Positions 34,553 through 44,199 of a stretch of 64,000 nucleotides of DNA are shown one piece after another. A program made the position numbers and the translations under genes. Source of the DNA: VXRJ01 sp964636705 (lineage in GTDB: Bacteria; Acidobacteriota; Vicinamibacteria; Vicinamibacterales; UBA8438); NCBI GenBank assembly GCA_964636705.1, contig CAZWUJ010000004.1, forward strand, positions 113,662 to 177,661. The letters are read 5' to 3'. The notes below the pieces were generated by a model, which was given only the letters and a program-made list of their open reading frames with translations, made no database searches and was not told the origin of the DNA. Position 1 is the first letter of the stretch. Each line of letters opens with the position of its first letter.

Positions 34553-34906
34553 CTATTCCGGACCGAAGATCGAGAGCAGGTGGCCGTCGGGATCGCGGAA
34601 GTTGGCCGCCCACTGGGTTCCCGTCACGTTGACGGGTTCCCGCAGAAACTCCACGCCGTTCGCGCGGAGGGCGTCGTAGGCCTGCCGGACGTGATCGACC
34701 GCGAATACCACCTCGGTGGGACCCGGGTGTTCCGAGAGCGAAGCGTGCGGTTCGCTCAGGCAGACGGTCACCGCGCCGGTGTCGAGAAACAGAAAGCCGG
34801 GCGCCTCCCGCTCCACGGTGAGGCCGAGGGCTCCGCAGTAGAACGCGCGCGACGCTTCGATGTCGGTTACGCCCAGCATGACGTGGGCCAGTCCGTTGAT
34901 GCTCAT
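34553..34906 (-). CDS. VOC family (glyoxalase/dioxygenase-fold) protein
   Basis: Protein of 117 residues of the vicinal-oxygen-chelate fold: HVMLGVTDIEASRAFYCGALGL at the N-terminus and TQWAANFRDPDGHLLSIFG at the C-terminus. A likely metal His is in the first strand and a Glu/His pair near the end. Last gene of the chorismate-lyase/flavoprotein cassette, its ATG overlapping the ligase stop by 4 bases, so it could act on a cassette intermediate. Confidence 0.85.
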   Translation of the reverse strand: MSINGLAHVMLGVTDIEASRAFYCGALGLTVEREAPGFLFLDTGAVTVCLSEPHASLSEHPGPTEVVFAVDHVRQAYDALRANGVEFLREPVNVTGTQWAANFRDPDGHLLSIFGPE

Positions 34907-36243
34907 ACCTGGATCTCACTCCCAACGACGACAAGGCGGCGCGCCTTCATGTCGAAACGCGGGAGCGAACCGGCCGGCGCCGCGGCGACCGGAATCGCGA
35001 GACCGAGCGCGTCGCGCAGGCGTTCGGCGGCAAGCGCGATCACCTGCCTCTCGTCGCCTCCCCGCGCCACCTCCACTTCCACCCCGATCGCGTGGAGGGA
35101 TCCGTTCGGCCGCAGCGTGCAACGGTATTCCAGAACCGCATCGAGACTCCGCAGCACCGCCTCGATCGCGGAGGGATAGATGTTGACGCCGCGGACGCAC
35201 ACCATGTCGTCGGTCCGCGCAACGATGCCCCCGTCGAGCCGCGCGAAGGTCCGGCCGCAGGCGCACTTCCCGGTGGCCCGGACCACCAGGTCGCGCGTGC
35301 GGTACCGGATGACCGGACTGGCGATGCGGCCCAGGTTGGTCAGCACCAGCTCTCCCTGCTGCCCGTCGGGGATCGGCGCGCCGGTCTCCGGGTCGATCAC
35401 TTCGGCGATGAACTCCTTCTCGTTGACGTGGAGCGATCCGGGCGACTCGATGCATTCGAAGCTGACCGGGCCCACTTCCGTCATGCCGTGATGGTCGATG
35501 ACCCGCGCCGCCCAGCCGTGTTCGATCCGCTGCCGCGTCGCCGGAATGCTTCCCCCCGGCTCGCCCGCGACGATGATCGTCCGGACCGAATTCCCCGCCA
35601 GCGATGGACTGTCGTCCGCCTGCCGCGCCACGTCGAGCAGGCGCAGGGCGTAGGTCGGCGTGCAGCAGAGAACCGATGGCCGCAGGGTCTGGATCAGTCC
35701 AATCCGCTGCACGCTGGTCATTCCACCCGCCGGGATGGCGTGCGCGCCCATCTGGACGGCCGCGTCGAAGCCGGTCCAGAAGCCGAGAAACGGACCGAAA
35801 GAAAAGGGGAAGAGGATGCGGTCGCGCCCCGTGACGCCGGCGGCCCGATAGACCGCCTTCCAGCAGTTGAGCATCCATTGCCAGCTTGCTGTCGTGTCGA
35901 TCCAGCGCAGCGGTGCGCCCGTCGTCGACGACGTCTGGTTGTAGCGCACGTAGCGCCCCATCGGGTCGGTCAGCGCCGTGCCCCACGGGGGGTTCGACGC
36001 CTGGTCGGCGACCAGTTCCTCCTTGGTCGTGAACGGCAGCGCGGTCAGTCCGCCCTGGTGCGGCAGGGTCTCCGGGTTGATCCCGGCGGCGGAGAACTTC
36101 CGGTCGTAGAACGCGTTGCGGCCACGAATCCGTCGGAGCAGGGAGTGAAGCCGGGCCTCCTGATCCCGGGCGATGTCGTCGCGCGACCGGCGCTCGTCGG
36201 GAGGCGCGGCGGTGGGCGGTGCGTCCTTTCCGGCCTTCGTCAC
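34903..36243 (-). CDS. phenylacetate-CoA ligase-like AMP-binding enzyme
   Basis: Adenylate-forming ligase of 446 residues in the PaaK group. The P-loop is NQTSSTTGAPLRWID (about 110-125); later GPFLGFWTGFD, CCTPTYALRLLDVARQ, DHHGMTEVGP and the hinge YRTRDLVVRA with following Cys pair CACGRTFARLDG. It should activate an aryl or aryl-acetic acid to its CoA thioester. The GTG start overlaps the thioesterase stop (GTGA). The cassette also contains a chorismate lyase, making 4-hydroxybenzoate a likely substrate (inference). Confidence 0.85.
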   Translation of the reverse strand: MTKAGKDAPPTAAPPDERRSRDDIARDQEARLHSLLRRIRGRNAFYDRKFSAAGINPETLPHQGGLTALPFTTKEELVADQASNPPWGTALTDPMGRYVRYNQTSSTTGAPLRWIDTTASWQWMLNCWKAVYRAAGVTGRDRILFPFSFGPFLGFWTGFDAAVQMGAHAIPAGGMTSVQRIGLIQTLRPSVLCCTPTYALRLLDVARQADDSPSLAGNSVRTIIVAGEPGGSIPATRQRIEHGWAARVIDHHGMTEVGPVSFECIESPGSLHVNEKEFIAEVIDPETGAPIPDGQQGELVLTNLGRIASPVIRYRTRDLVVRATGKCACGRTFARLDGGIVARTDDMVCVRGVNIYPSAIEAVLRSLDAVLEYRCTLRPNGSLHAIGVEVEVARGGDERQVIALAAERLRDALGLAIPVAAAPAGSLPRFDMKARRLVVVGSEIQV

Positions 36244-36665
36244 CCGTCCACCCCGGTCGCCGCCACTCCGAGCCGCTCGCTGATCTCGGCGGGAAGGGGG
36301 GTCGACCGGAGGGGCTTCCCCGGATCCTTCGTCACGCACGCGATGGTGAGCGATCCGGTCGCCATCGTTTCCTCGTCCTTGACGATTTCGGCGGCGTACC
36401 GGATGGAACGCGCTCTCAGTTCCACGATCCGGATGTGCACGTCGAATTCGTCCTCGAAGCGGAGCGGGCGGCGGAAGTCGAACGTGGCGGCGACGCGAGG
36501 AAAACCGACCTCGGCATCCCACGGGGCGATGCTCATGCCGGCGGCGCGCCAGAGGGCGTGCTCCGCTTCTTCCATGTAGCGGAAAAAGCAGGAGAAGTGA
36601 ACGATCCCGGCGGCGTCCGTCTCGTGCCACTGCACGCGCCGCCGGAGGCGATGCTCCCTCGTCAC
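36240..36665 (-). CDS. acyl-CoA thioesterase, 4-hydroxybenzoyl-CoA thioesterase/YbgC family
   Basis: Hotdog-fold protein of 141 residues with the signature VQWHETDAAGIVHFSCFFRYMEEAEHALW (Asp nucleophile region) and FRRPLRFEDEFDVHI. The family hydrolyses small acyl- or aroyl-CoA esters, and includes 4-hydroxybenzoyl-CoA thioesterases. GTG start and stop overlap both neighbours by 4 bases, so expression is tightly coupled with the flavoprotein and the ligase. Confidence 0.88.
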   Translation of the reverse strand: MTREHRLRRRVQWHETDAAGIVHFSCFFRYMEEAEHALWRAAGMSIAPWDAEVGFPRVAATFDFRRPLRFEDEFDVHIRIVELRARSIRYAAEIVKDEETMATGSLTIACVTKDPGKPLRSTPLPAEISERLGVAATGVDG

Positions 36666-37930
36666 CTCTCTGCTTCGTGTTGACAAGGTGCCGATTGTAG
36701 CCCGCGCGACGTGCGCGCGGAGAATTCCTGCAGGGCGTCGAACAGCGGTCCGAGGTCGGCGAAAACGTTGCCGACGAGCGCATCGACGAGGCGGGGATGC
36801 AGGTCGGGGTGGGCGCGGATGAAGTCGCGGAAGCTGAACGCCTGGTTGTAGAACGACAGCACCAGTTGCCGGAACTGATCGAGCGCCCACCGCATGTCGC
36901 GTTCGTACCCGGCGAACGTCTCGGCCGTCACCCCGGCTGGCGTGTCCAGGCCGGCGTGGATGGCGTCGGCCGCCATCTCCCCGCTCTTCAGGGCGAGGAA
37001 GACGCCGGTGGAGAAGACCGGATCGAGAAAGGAGAACGCGTCGCCGGCAAGGCAGAAACCGTCGCCGCCGATCCGGTCGGCCCGATAGCTGAACTCGCCG
37101 GTGACGCGGACCGGCTCGACGCGTGTGCCCGATTGCAGGTGGTCGTCGATCCAGCGGCACGCGGCCGCCTCGCGCGCGAAGATCGCTTCCGGGTCGCGCG
37201 TCTCGCGGTACAGGTAGTCGGCCTCTGCGACGACGCCGACGCTGACGACGTCGTCCGGCAGCGGGATGTACCAGAACCACCCCTTCTCCGGAATGTAGGC
37301 GACCGTCGTGGCTCCTTCGTCGAGGCCCGGATCCCGCTTGGCGCCGCGGTAGTAGCTGAAGATGGCGATCTTGGCGAGGTCGGGATCGCGCCGCTTCCAG
37401 CCCAGCTTCGAGGCCACGAAGGTGTCGCGCCCGGAGGCGTCGATGACGGCCCGGGCCCGAATCGGTTCGCTCGCGCCGTTCCCGGACACCACGCGGACGC
37501 CGCTCGCGCGCGATCCGTCCATCAGCAGCTCGCGCGCCGTCACGCCCTGGCGGACGTCGACTCCCTTGGCGCGCGCGTTGTCGAGGAGCATGCGGTCGAA
37601 GTCGCTTCGCAACACCTGCCAGGTGGTGGCGCACGGGTGCTTGATGGTCTCGAAGAAGTAGAACGGCTGGGACACCTGACCACTCGTCGAGACGAACTGC
37701 ACGCTGTACTTCTTCGGGCAGGCGGCCTTCTCGAACCAATCGAGCACGCCGAGCCGGTCGAAGGTGAACCACGTGTACGGCATGAGCGACTCGCCGATGT
37801 GATAGCGCGGGAAGGCCTCGCGCTCCAGGAGGGTCACGCTGCGGCCATGCTGCGCCAGCACCGTGGCCGCCGTCGCGCCGGCCGGACCGCCGCCGATCAC
37901 GACGACGTCGGTGTCGCGGGTGTCCGCCAT
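36662..37930 (-). CDS. FAD-dependent oxidoreductase, flavin-dependent halogenase-like
   Basis: Flavoprotein of 422 residues. N-terminal dinucleotide motif VVVIGGGPAGATAA, then HIGESLMP, the GWFWYIPL segment near residue 225 that matches the WxWxIP hallmark of flavin-dependent halogenases, and GDAFSFLDPVFSTGVFLAL near 290. A Lys pair (CPKKYSVQF, near 80) stands about where carrier-dependent halogenases keep their catalytic Lys. WxWxIP also occurs in related non-halogenating enzymes, so halogenation is a hypothesis. Start overlaps the chorismate lyase stop by one base. Confidence 0.78.
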   Translation of the reverse strand: MADTRDTDVVVIGGGPAGATAATVLAQHGRSVTLLEREAFPRYHIGESLMPYTWFTFDRLGVLDWFEKAACPKKYSVQFVSTSGQVSQPFYFFETIKHPCATTWQVLRSDFDRMLLDNARAKGVDVRQGVTARELLMDGSRASGVRVVSGNGASEPIRARAVIDASGRDTFVASKLGWKRRDPDLAKIAIFSYYRGAKRDPGLDEGATTVAYIPEKGWFWYIPLPDDVVSVGVVAEADYLYRETRDPEAIFAREAAACRWIDDHLQSGTRVEPVRVTGEFSYRADRIGGDGFCLAGDAFSFLDPVFSTGVFLALKSGEMAADAIHAGLDTPAGVTAETFAGYERDMRWALDQFRQLVLSFYNQAFSFRDFIRAHPDLHPRLVDALVGNVFADLGPLFDALQEFSARTSRGLQSAPCQHEAER

Positions 37931-38469
37931 CAGCGGATCACCTGCGGCAGGACTTCTACGATGTCGCCGACGTCTTGCCCGTCCCGGACGATCTCGGTCC
38001 GCCGGCCGTACAACGTGTGCGGCTGGCGCATCCAGAAGACGCCCATCATCTCGGGGTTCGGCGTGATGGCCAGGAACGCCTTCGGGACGCTCCGGTAGTC
38101 GACGTGCCCGTCCCGCAGGATCCGGCCAAGCGGAATCTCGTTCTGGAGGATCTTCTTGCGCAGGTCTGCGCTGAACGCGTCGAGGTCAATCCGGATCGCC
38201 CCCATCTCGACCGGTTGCCCGGCCTCCTCCTGAACCAGCAGGACGCGGCGGAAATACGAACCGCCCCGCGTGAAGACGCCGAGCGGCCGGAGCACGATCC
38301 GGCCGCCGAAGTGGCGCTCCAGGGTGACCGTCATGTCGTTCTCGTGGACGAGCAGCGACCGGTAGGGCAGCGGGATCTCGTCCGGCGCCACCGCGCGCGC
38401 ACCCGGCGGATCGATACCGGCGCGCCTGTAGACGGCATCGAGCGGGTATAGCAGTCGGAGCGGTGCCAT
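37930..38469 (-). CDS. chorismate lyase-like protein (Rv2949c/UbiC type)
   Basis: Protein of 179 residues resembling the short chorismate pyruvate-lyase family of Rv2949c, with RSLLVHENDMTVTLERHFGG (about 50-70) and an acid-rich C-terminus. The reaction would be chorismate to 4-hydroxybenzoate plus pyruvate. Spacing: 17 bases after the radical SAM gene and 1-base overlap with the flavoprotein. In this genome it is placed with activating and modifying enzymes rather than ubiquinone genes. Confidence 0.75.
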   Translation of the reverse strand: MAPLRLLYPLDAVYRRAGIDPPGARAVAPDEIPLPYRSLLVHENDMTVTLERHFGGRIVLRPLGVFTRGGSYFRRVLLVQEEAGQPVEMGAIRIDLDAFSADLRKKILQNEIPLGRILRDGHVDYRSVPKAFLAITPNPEMMGVFWMRQPHTLYGRRTEIVRDGQDVGDIVEVLPQVIR

Positions 38470-38486
38470 CGGAGGGGCGGAAACGA

Positions 38487-39800
38487 TCAGGTGTAGCGGA
38501 TGTCGGTGTGCGCCGGCAGGAAGAAGCGGGGGAGCAGGCTGTCGACGCGCAGCAGGCCGTCACGGGACAGCCGGACCCGCTCGGCGGACGATTCCGTCAG
38601 GTAGCCGTCCGCCTGGAGCGATGCGAGCGGCGCCGTGAACCGGTCCTGGATGTCCACGCCGTACTTCTCGTGGAAGTAGCCGGGGCGGATCGATCCGAGC
38701 TTCAGTTGCAGGACGAGCTCGCGGATCAGGCGCTCCTCGTCGGTGGGCCGGTAGGCTCGGTTCAGCGGCAGCCGGCCCTGGTCGATCGCGGCGACGTACG
38801 GGCCCCAGGAATCGAGGTTCTGCATGTGGACGCCGTTCACGTGGCCGAACGACGCAACTCCGAGGCCCACCAGATCGGCGCCCTGCCACAGCCGGTCGCG
38901 GTAGACGAACGTCGTCCGGCCCGGGTCCTTGACCGCGGTGTAGGCGCTGCCGACCGTGTAGCCGGCCCCTTCCAGCGCCGCGAAGGCCTCGTCGACCCAG
39001 CGCCGCTTGGTCGCCCAGTCGGCCACGGCTTCCGCGAACTGCCCGCCGCCGTGCAGCCGGTCGCTGCTGATCGTCGTGTTGAAGGGCAGCTCCATCTGGT
39101 AGATGGTGACGCTGTCGGGATCGAGGGCCAGGGTCCGTTCCACCGCATCCTGCCACTTCGCCTCGGTCTCGCCCAGCATCCCGGCGATCAGGTCGATATT
39201 GATCTGCGGGAACCCGATGGACCGGGCGAAGTCGTAGGCGCGGAAGATCTCCGGCGAACGGTGCGCGCGGCCGTTGAGCTCCAGGATCGTGTCGTCGAAG
39301 TGCTCGACGCCGAGGCTGAGGCGGGTAACGCCGAGGCTGCGGATCGCGGAGAGCTTCGGTTCGGTCAGGGTTCCCGGTTCGCACTCGAACGTGATCTCGC
39401 GGGCGTCGGACCAGGGCGTGACGGCGGACAGCCGCTCGACCAGGCCGGTGAGCTGCCGGACCGACAGGAACGACGGCGTCCCGCCGCCGAAGTAGATGAA
39501 GTCGAGCGGGCGCCCGGCAGTCGCGGCCTGTTCCGCGTAGAGCTCCCACTCGCGGGCGAGGACGTCGAGGTACGCCTGCACCTCGCTTGCGTTCTTGTTG
39601 GTGTAGACCCGGAAGTAGCAGAAGTGGCACCGCTTCCGGCAGAACGGGATGTGGAGATACAGGCCGAGGGGCACGTCCGCGGGCGCTGAAGCGAGCGCGG
39701 GGAGCGCCGCCTCGGCCACCGCGCCGTCGGTCCAGACGGAAAACGGCGGATAGTTGGCGACGAAGTAGCTGCCAACCTCGGTTTCGGCTGCGGTGCTCAT
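38487..39800 (-). CDS. radical SAM protein, HemN/HemW family
   Basis: Protein of 437 residues of the coproporphyrinogen-oxidase-like radical SAM group. The cluster motif CRKRCHFCYF (C-x3-C-x2-C) is followed by FIYFGGGTPSFLS, the GEV-like segment TFECEPGTL and LSLGVEHFDDTILE. The C-terminal HemN domain is present (LIRELVLQLKLGSI). True HemN or HemW functions cannot be told apart here; its location at the head of the chorismate-lyase cassette suggests a pathway-specific role. Confidence 0.85.
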   Translation of the reverse strand: MSTAAETEVGSYFVANYPPFSVWTDGAVAEAALPALASAPADVPLGLYLHIPFCRKRCHFCYFRVYTNKNASEVQAYLDVLAREWELYAEQAATAGRPLDFIYFGGGTPSFLSVRQLTGLVERLSAVTPWSDAREITFECEPGTLTEPKLSAIRSLGVTRLSLGVEHFDDTILELNGRAHRSPEIFRAYDFARSIGFPQINIDLIAGMLGETEAKWQDAVERTLALDPDSVTIYQMELPFNTTISSDRLHGGGQFAEAVADWATKRRWVDEAFAALEGAGYTVGSAYTAVKDPGRTTFVYRDRLWQGADLVGLGVASFGHVNGVHMQNLDSWGPYVAAIDQGRLPLNRAYRPTDEERLIRELVLQLKLGSIRPGYFHEKYGVDIQDRFTAPLASLQADGYLTESSAERVRLSRDGLLRVDSLLPRFFLPAHTDIRYT

Positions 39801-39851
39801 CGACTCTTCACTATAGCGTCAGGCGCGGCCGGTCGCGGGCTCCTCGCCGCA

Positions 39852-40982
39852 TCACCCGAAGCAGTAGAGGACGCCATCCTGGGATCCGATGACGACCTTG
39901 CCGTCGGCAATGGCGGGCGAGGCGGAGAGCGGCGCGCCGGTGTCGAACTCCCACAGCTTCTCGCCGGTGGCGAGATCGAGGACGTAGAAACGGCCGTCGC
40001 CGGAGCCGATGTAGACCCGGCCGTCCGCCGCGGCGGGAGACGAGTCGACCCTCGCCCGTGTCATGAAGGTCCACCGCCCTTCGCCCGTCGCCTCGTCTAT
40101 TCCATGCACCATCCGGTCGCGGCCGCCGATCACGACGGTGCCGTCCACGTTGAGGGCCGAGGAGTAGAACGGAAAGTGCCGTTGCGGATGCTCGTAGCGC
40201 CAGAGGATCTCGTGCGTTTCCAGATCGAGGCCGATCACTTCGTTGTCGAACGTCCCGAAGTAGGCGCGGCCGTCGCGGACGGCCGACGACGCGGCGGTAT
40301 AGGCGCCGGCCGGCAGGCTGACCACTTCGACGCCGTCCGAGATCCGAACGCCGTGGTAGACCTCGTCGCAGCCCCCGAAGTACGCGATGCCGTCGATCAC
40401 GGCGGGCGTGGCATGGACGTAGTTCTGGGTCTCCACCTGCCAGGCGAGCTCGCCGGTCGCCGCGTCGAGGCCGTAGAGATAGCCGTCGTACGAGCCGATC
40501 AGCACGCGGTCGCCGACGAGGACCGGCGACGACTTGATCTCCCCCTGCGTCGGGTAGGTCCAGAGCGGATCGCCGGTGGCGGCGTCGACGGCGTGCAGGA
40601 CGCCGGCCAGGTCGCCGACGAAGACGCGCCCGTCGCCCACGGCCGGTGACGATTCGCCGATCCCCATCTGCTCGCTGGCCCGGTAGCGCCAGCGCACGTC
40701 GCCCGTGGCGAGGTCCAGCGCGATCAGCTCGCCGGTGTAGGCGCCGACGTAGACCGTGCCGCCGGCAATGGCGGCCGACGAGTCGATCGACTCGCCCGCT
40801 TCGAACGTCCAGAGCAGTTCCAGATCGTCCGGCACGGTGGCGCCCGAAACGCCGGTCAGGCTGGGATCGCCGCGAAACTGCGCCCAGGTGTCGGCCGGCG
40901 CCGCCGTCTGCGCGACGGCCGGCCCGCCGCCGGCGACGGCGGCGCAAAGGACGATGATCAGAGAGCGCTTCAGTACGCGCAT
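39852..40982 (-). CDS. PQQ-binding-like beta-propeller protein, secreted
   Basis: Exported propeller of 376 residues. Signal peptide to about residue 25 (cleavage near AVAQT). Seven or so blades with repeated SSPAVxDGRVFVG, LYGLDAATGELAWQ, VYIGSGDGRFYVLDLATGEKLW; the repeats are unusually regular. No catalytic motif. Family members serve in BamB-like assembly or quinoprotein-like roles. The ATG start overlaps the alcohol dehydrogenase 3' end by 13 bases. Confidence 0.82.
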   Translation of the reverse strand: MRVLKRSLIIVLCAAVAGGGPAVAQTAAPADTWAQFRGDPSLTGVSGATVPDDLELLWTFEAGESIDSSAAIAGGTVYVGAYTGELIALDLATGDVRWRYRASEQMGIGESSPAVGDGRVFVGDLAGVLHAVDAATGDPLWTYPTQGEIKSSPVLVGDRVLIGSYDGYLYGLDAATGELAWQVETQNYVHATPAVIDGIAYFGGCDEVYHGVRISDGVEVVSLPAGAYTAASSAVRDGRAYFGTFDNEVIGLDLETHEILWRYEHPQRHFPFYSSALNVDGTVVIGGRDRMVHGIDEATGEGRWTFMTRARVDSSPAAADGRVYIGSGDGRFYVLDLATGEKLWEFDTGAPLSASPAIADGKVVIGSQDGVLYCFG

Positions 40983-42103
40983 CGGTACACCTCCAGCGCT
41001 TCGCGCGCGCCGAACGGCCGCGGGTTGAAGGTCCCGGTCCACTGCCGGCCGGCGGCTTCGGCCAGTTCCGCCAGGTCCGCTTCCGTAACCCCGGCCGTCC
41101 GCAGGTCGGGTGGGAAACCTCCCGTTCTCCCTATTTCGACGAGTCGGGCGGCCAGATCGTTGCCCGCGCCGTTGCTGCTGGCGGACGCGTCGCGCAGCCC
41201 GCCGTACAGATCGCCGTTCGCCGCCGCGTTCCAGCGCACGACGTGCGGCAGCAGGATGGCGAGCGCGACGCCATGCGTGAGGCCGTAGCGCGCCGTCAGG
41301 GGGTTCGCGCAGGCATGCGCCGCCCCGAGCATCGACTGCTCGATGGCGACGCCGGCGTAGAACGCGCCGAGCTGCATCGCGCTCCGCGCCGCGAGGTCGT
41401 CGGGAGACGTCAGCACCTGCTCGTAGTTCCCTTCCAGCAACCGGAACGCTTCCCGCGAAAAGAGCTCGGAGACCGCGGTCCGGCGCGTGGTCACGGCGGT
41501 CTCGGTGGCGTGCGCGATGGCGTCGAAGCCCGCCGCCGCGGTCACCGCGGCGGGCTGCGACAGCGTCAGCTCGGGATCGAGGATCGCGGCTGTGAAGAAG
41601 AGCTTCGGGTCGCCGCACGCCATCTTCATGTGCGTGTCGGCGTCGGCGATGACCGCGTAGCTCTGCGCCTCCGACCCGGTGCCCGCGGTGGTCGGCACGG
41701 CAATCATCGGCAGCAGCGGCCGGCTTGCCTTGCCGTACCCCTTGTAGTCGATCATCGCGCCGCCGTTCGTCAGCAGCAGGTTGATGCCCTTCGCGCAGTC
41801 GAGCGAGCTGCCGCCGCCCAGGCCGATGACCGAGTCCGGACCGCATTCCCGCGCGAACCGGACGCCGCGGGCCACCATCGCGGTGTCGGGGTTCACGTCG
41901 AAGTCGTCGAACACCGTCACGTCGATGTCCGCCGCGCGCAGCAGCGCGAGCGCCCGGTCGACGTGGCCCGCTTCTTCCAGTCCGTGGTCCGACACCAGCA
42001 GCGGCCGGGCAAACCCCAGCTCGCGCGCCACTTCGCCCAGGCGGGCGATCGACCCCGCGCCGAAGAACAGGCGGGTCGGCAACCGGAACTCGAAGGGTGT
42101 CAT
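40970..42103 (-). CDS. iron-containing alcohol dehydrogenase
   Basis: Group III, NAD(P)-linked alcohol dehydrogenase of 377 residues. Opens with the family segment LPTRLFFGAGSIARLGE; nucleotide site GGGSSLDCAKGINLL near 95-110. Iron ligands lie in AGFDAIAHATE (Asp, His) and GLTHGVALAILLPHVV (His). Substrate unknown. The ATG at 42103 is preferred over a GTG 33 bases upstream. The gene is followed directly by the propeller gene. Confidence 0.88.
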   Translation of the reverse strand: MTPFEFRLPTRLFFGAGSIARLGEVARELGFARPLLVSDHGLEEAGHVDRALALLRAADIDVTVFDDFDVNPDTAMVARGVRFARECGPDSVIGLGGGSSLDCAKGINLLLTNGGAMIDYKGYGKASRPLLPMIAVPTTAGTGSEAQSYAVIADADTHMKMACGDPKLFFTAAILDPELTLSQPAAVTAAAGFDAIAHATETAVTTRRTAVSELFSREAFRLLEGNYEQVLTSPDDLAARSAMQLGAFYAGVAIEQSMLGAAHACANPLTARYGLTHGVALAILLPHVVRWNAAANGDLYGGLRDASASSNGAGNDLAARLVEIGRTGGFPPDLRTAGVTEADLAELAEAAGRQWTGTFNPRPFGAREALEVYRCAY

Positions 42104-42236
42104 GGTCCATTCCGGCCGCCCGGCGGCGGCCAACACACGATCATAGCGTGGCGTGGTCGAGGTGACGTTGGTGAGCGGTCCGCACCACCAACATTCATGG
42201 CCATGAAATCTGTGCGGGGTGCCGGTGATCGCTTTG

Positions 42237-43019
42237 CTAGCGGTCCGGTTCGTGTGTGCGCGCGCGTTGCCTGTCGGTTACGGCGGGCAGAACCACTCCG
42301 GTCTCCCATACCTTCTGGCGGCCTGCGCCGGTTCGGCAGGCGTCGTGAAGTGCTTCGCGGATGCGGCGCGCACCGAAGGAAGTCGCACGGAGGTGGTGAC
42401 CGATAGAACGTCCGGCTACTCCATCGCCGCCAGTAGTAGGCACAGGAGCAACCCGGCAACAGGTCCATCCAGTATCGGATTCCGACGAGTGTCCGCCCGA
42501 CCGGCGGCTGTTGTGGTGATAGACGACTGCAGTCCGACCCTCGGCGAGTGCTACCGCCTCGGCGAGCGGTATGCGTTTGGCGTCTACCTTACGTTCCGGT
42601 CTGAAGCGATCGTCCAGCACTAGACCGTTGTCGGGATCCGCGAAGACGACATCGCAGCCGGACAGTCGATCCTGAACTGCTTCAAACCAGCGGCGTTGCC
42701 ACCGCCGGCGATGACGCCACGGTACACCCGGCACGATCAGAGGCTCGTCTGCAAAGGCCGCGTCACCAAGCACACCGGATCTCTGGACGGCTTGGATCGA
42801 CCTGTCACCGTCGCTCACGAGTTTCTTGAGGGTGTCGAACAGTACTGGGTCGAGGTGATGCCATCGCCGATGCTGCGCCAGGTACTCCGTATGGCGGCCA
42901 TCGCCGGCTGGGCCAGCATCGGGATGCAGGTACCACGCGACTCTGCATGCTTGGATTCTGTACCGGTTGGCGTTCAACCGTGGTGGAGCCAGGACCGCAA
43001 CGCGGCCGAGGCCGCCCAC
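42237..43019 (-). pseudogene. conserved hypothetical protein, probably frameshifted
   Basis: The frame encodes protein-like sequence RYRIQACRVAWYLHPD ... CDVVFADPDNGLVLDDRF ... EGRTAVVYHHNSRRSGGHS, a pattern I associate with a conserved bacterial hypothetical family. After about 42470 the likely continuation (CSCAYYWRRWSSRTFYRS) is in a different frame, so a frameshift probably disrupts the C-terminus. No function assigned. Located at the left end of the degraded region; could be a recent pseudogene or assembly error. Confidence 0.45.
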
Positions 43020-43064
43020 ACTTTCGCGGACTGCAGGGCCGATCGGATCGGGGGCGAGCCCTCA

Positions 43065-43745
43065 ACGCTTTGCCTGCCTCATGAATGGCCACCCCGCCAC
43101 GACCCACATGAACGACTGCACATCGATCAGGTCTCGGGCTCCGAGAGGGTGGAGCCGCTCCAGAAGTCGATTGCTGAGGATCAGCAGCCGGTTGTAGGTG
43201 TCCCACTTCGGGCGCGCGGAATACGCCAGATCGAACGTGAAGGCTTCAGCGATCCGCTGAGTCTGCATAGGCTTGAGAGGAACATGTGGCGTTCAGGCTT
43301 TGCCAGGAACGGCAGAATCGTCACGACTGGCCAGGTCAGCACCCGCGCCCTTCCAGGGTCCGCCGGAAGACTCCCCGTGGCCTCGACAAGTCCAGAGAAC
43401 GCCGGCTCATCGCCCTCGTCCACAAGCCTCAGAACTGCTGAGCCGAACGTTTGTGCGGCCCGCTGGGTCTCTACCGAAAGCCTCGTTCAAAGCGATGAGC
43501 TCCTGAGGCGCCAACAGGTTCGTGAGGACCTATCAGCGCTCTGAGGGTGTCGGCGAGAGCTTCTGGTGGCCCCTCCGCGACGATGCGCCGCCCATGGGGA
43601 CTCAGCAGTTCCTCTGTGACCCGACGGTGAGCTTCCCACTTGTAGTTCCCCATGCCGGACCATCGGAGGAATGTGGTCCAGCGCCGTGTCCGACTGGATC
43701 TCGGCTACTGTCAACGCCGCCACGCGCCGATTCAACTGCTTGACG
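43065..43745 (-). pseudogene. degraded conserved hypothetical protein with several frameshifts
   Basis: Four protein-like segments occur in order on the minus strand in different frames: NRRVAALTVAEIQ (about 43735), MGNYKWEAHRRVTEELLSPHG (43653), WPVVTILPFLAKPERHMFL (about 43340) and FDLAYSARPKWDTYNRLL to DLIDVQSFMWVVAGWP (about 43240-43090). Together they look like one protein of about 220 residues carrying at least three frameshifts. It lies directly upstream of the previous remnant; the pair may once have been co-transcribed. Confidence 0.5.
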
Positions 43746-44195
43746 GCTTCCTCACACCGGCCCTGCGCCGGGCTCTGGCGTCACGCGACCAGCACTGCCG
43801 CTTCCCGGGCTGCGAGGCGCAATGATGCGATGCTCACCATGTGGAGCACTGGGCGGATGGGGGCGCGACAAAGCTCGACAACCTTGTGTTGCTCTGCCCG
43901 GCGCCATCACCGTGCGGTGCACGAGGAGGGCTTCGGCCTCACCCTGGACGCCGACGGCCAGCCGCGGTTCACGCAGCCGGGGGGTGATCCCCTGCCGATG
44001 GTGCCCGCGCCTCCCGCCTGGACGGGTGATCCGCTTGCGCCGACGGACACAAAGCTCGCCGAGGATGGCATCGAGATCGACCCCAACACGTCAATCCCCA
44101 ACTGGGCAGGCGAGCACCTTGACCTGCCCTATGTGATCGATGTCGCGTGGCGTCCTGGCGGGGGCTCGACCGAACCGGGAACCGCACTGCCGTGA
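43742..44195 (+). pseudogene. HNH endonuclease (DUF222 type) C-terminal remnant
   Basis: The plus strand reads LTPALRRALASRDQHCRFPGC, then an in-frame stop, then DAHHVEHWADGGATKLDNLV, the classic HNH motif of DUF222/13E12-type nucleases. A frameshift then moves the reading into RRHHRAVHEEGFGLTLDADG and the C-terminal tail to 44195. The DUF222 N-terminal half is missing. Clearly inactivated: stop, frameshift and truncation. Confidence 0.75.
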
Positions 44196-44199
44196 CGAT

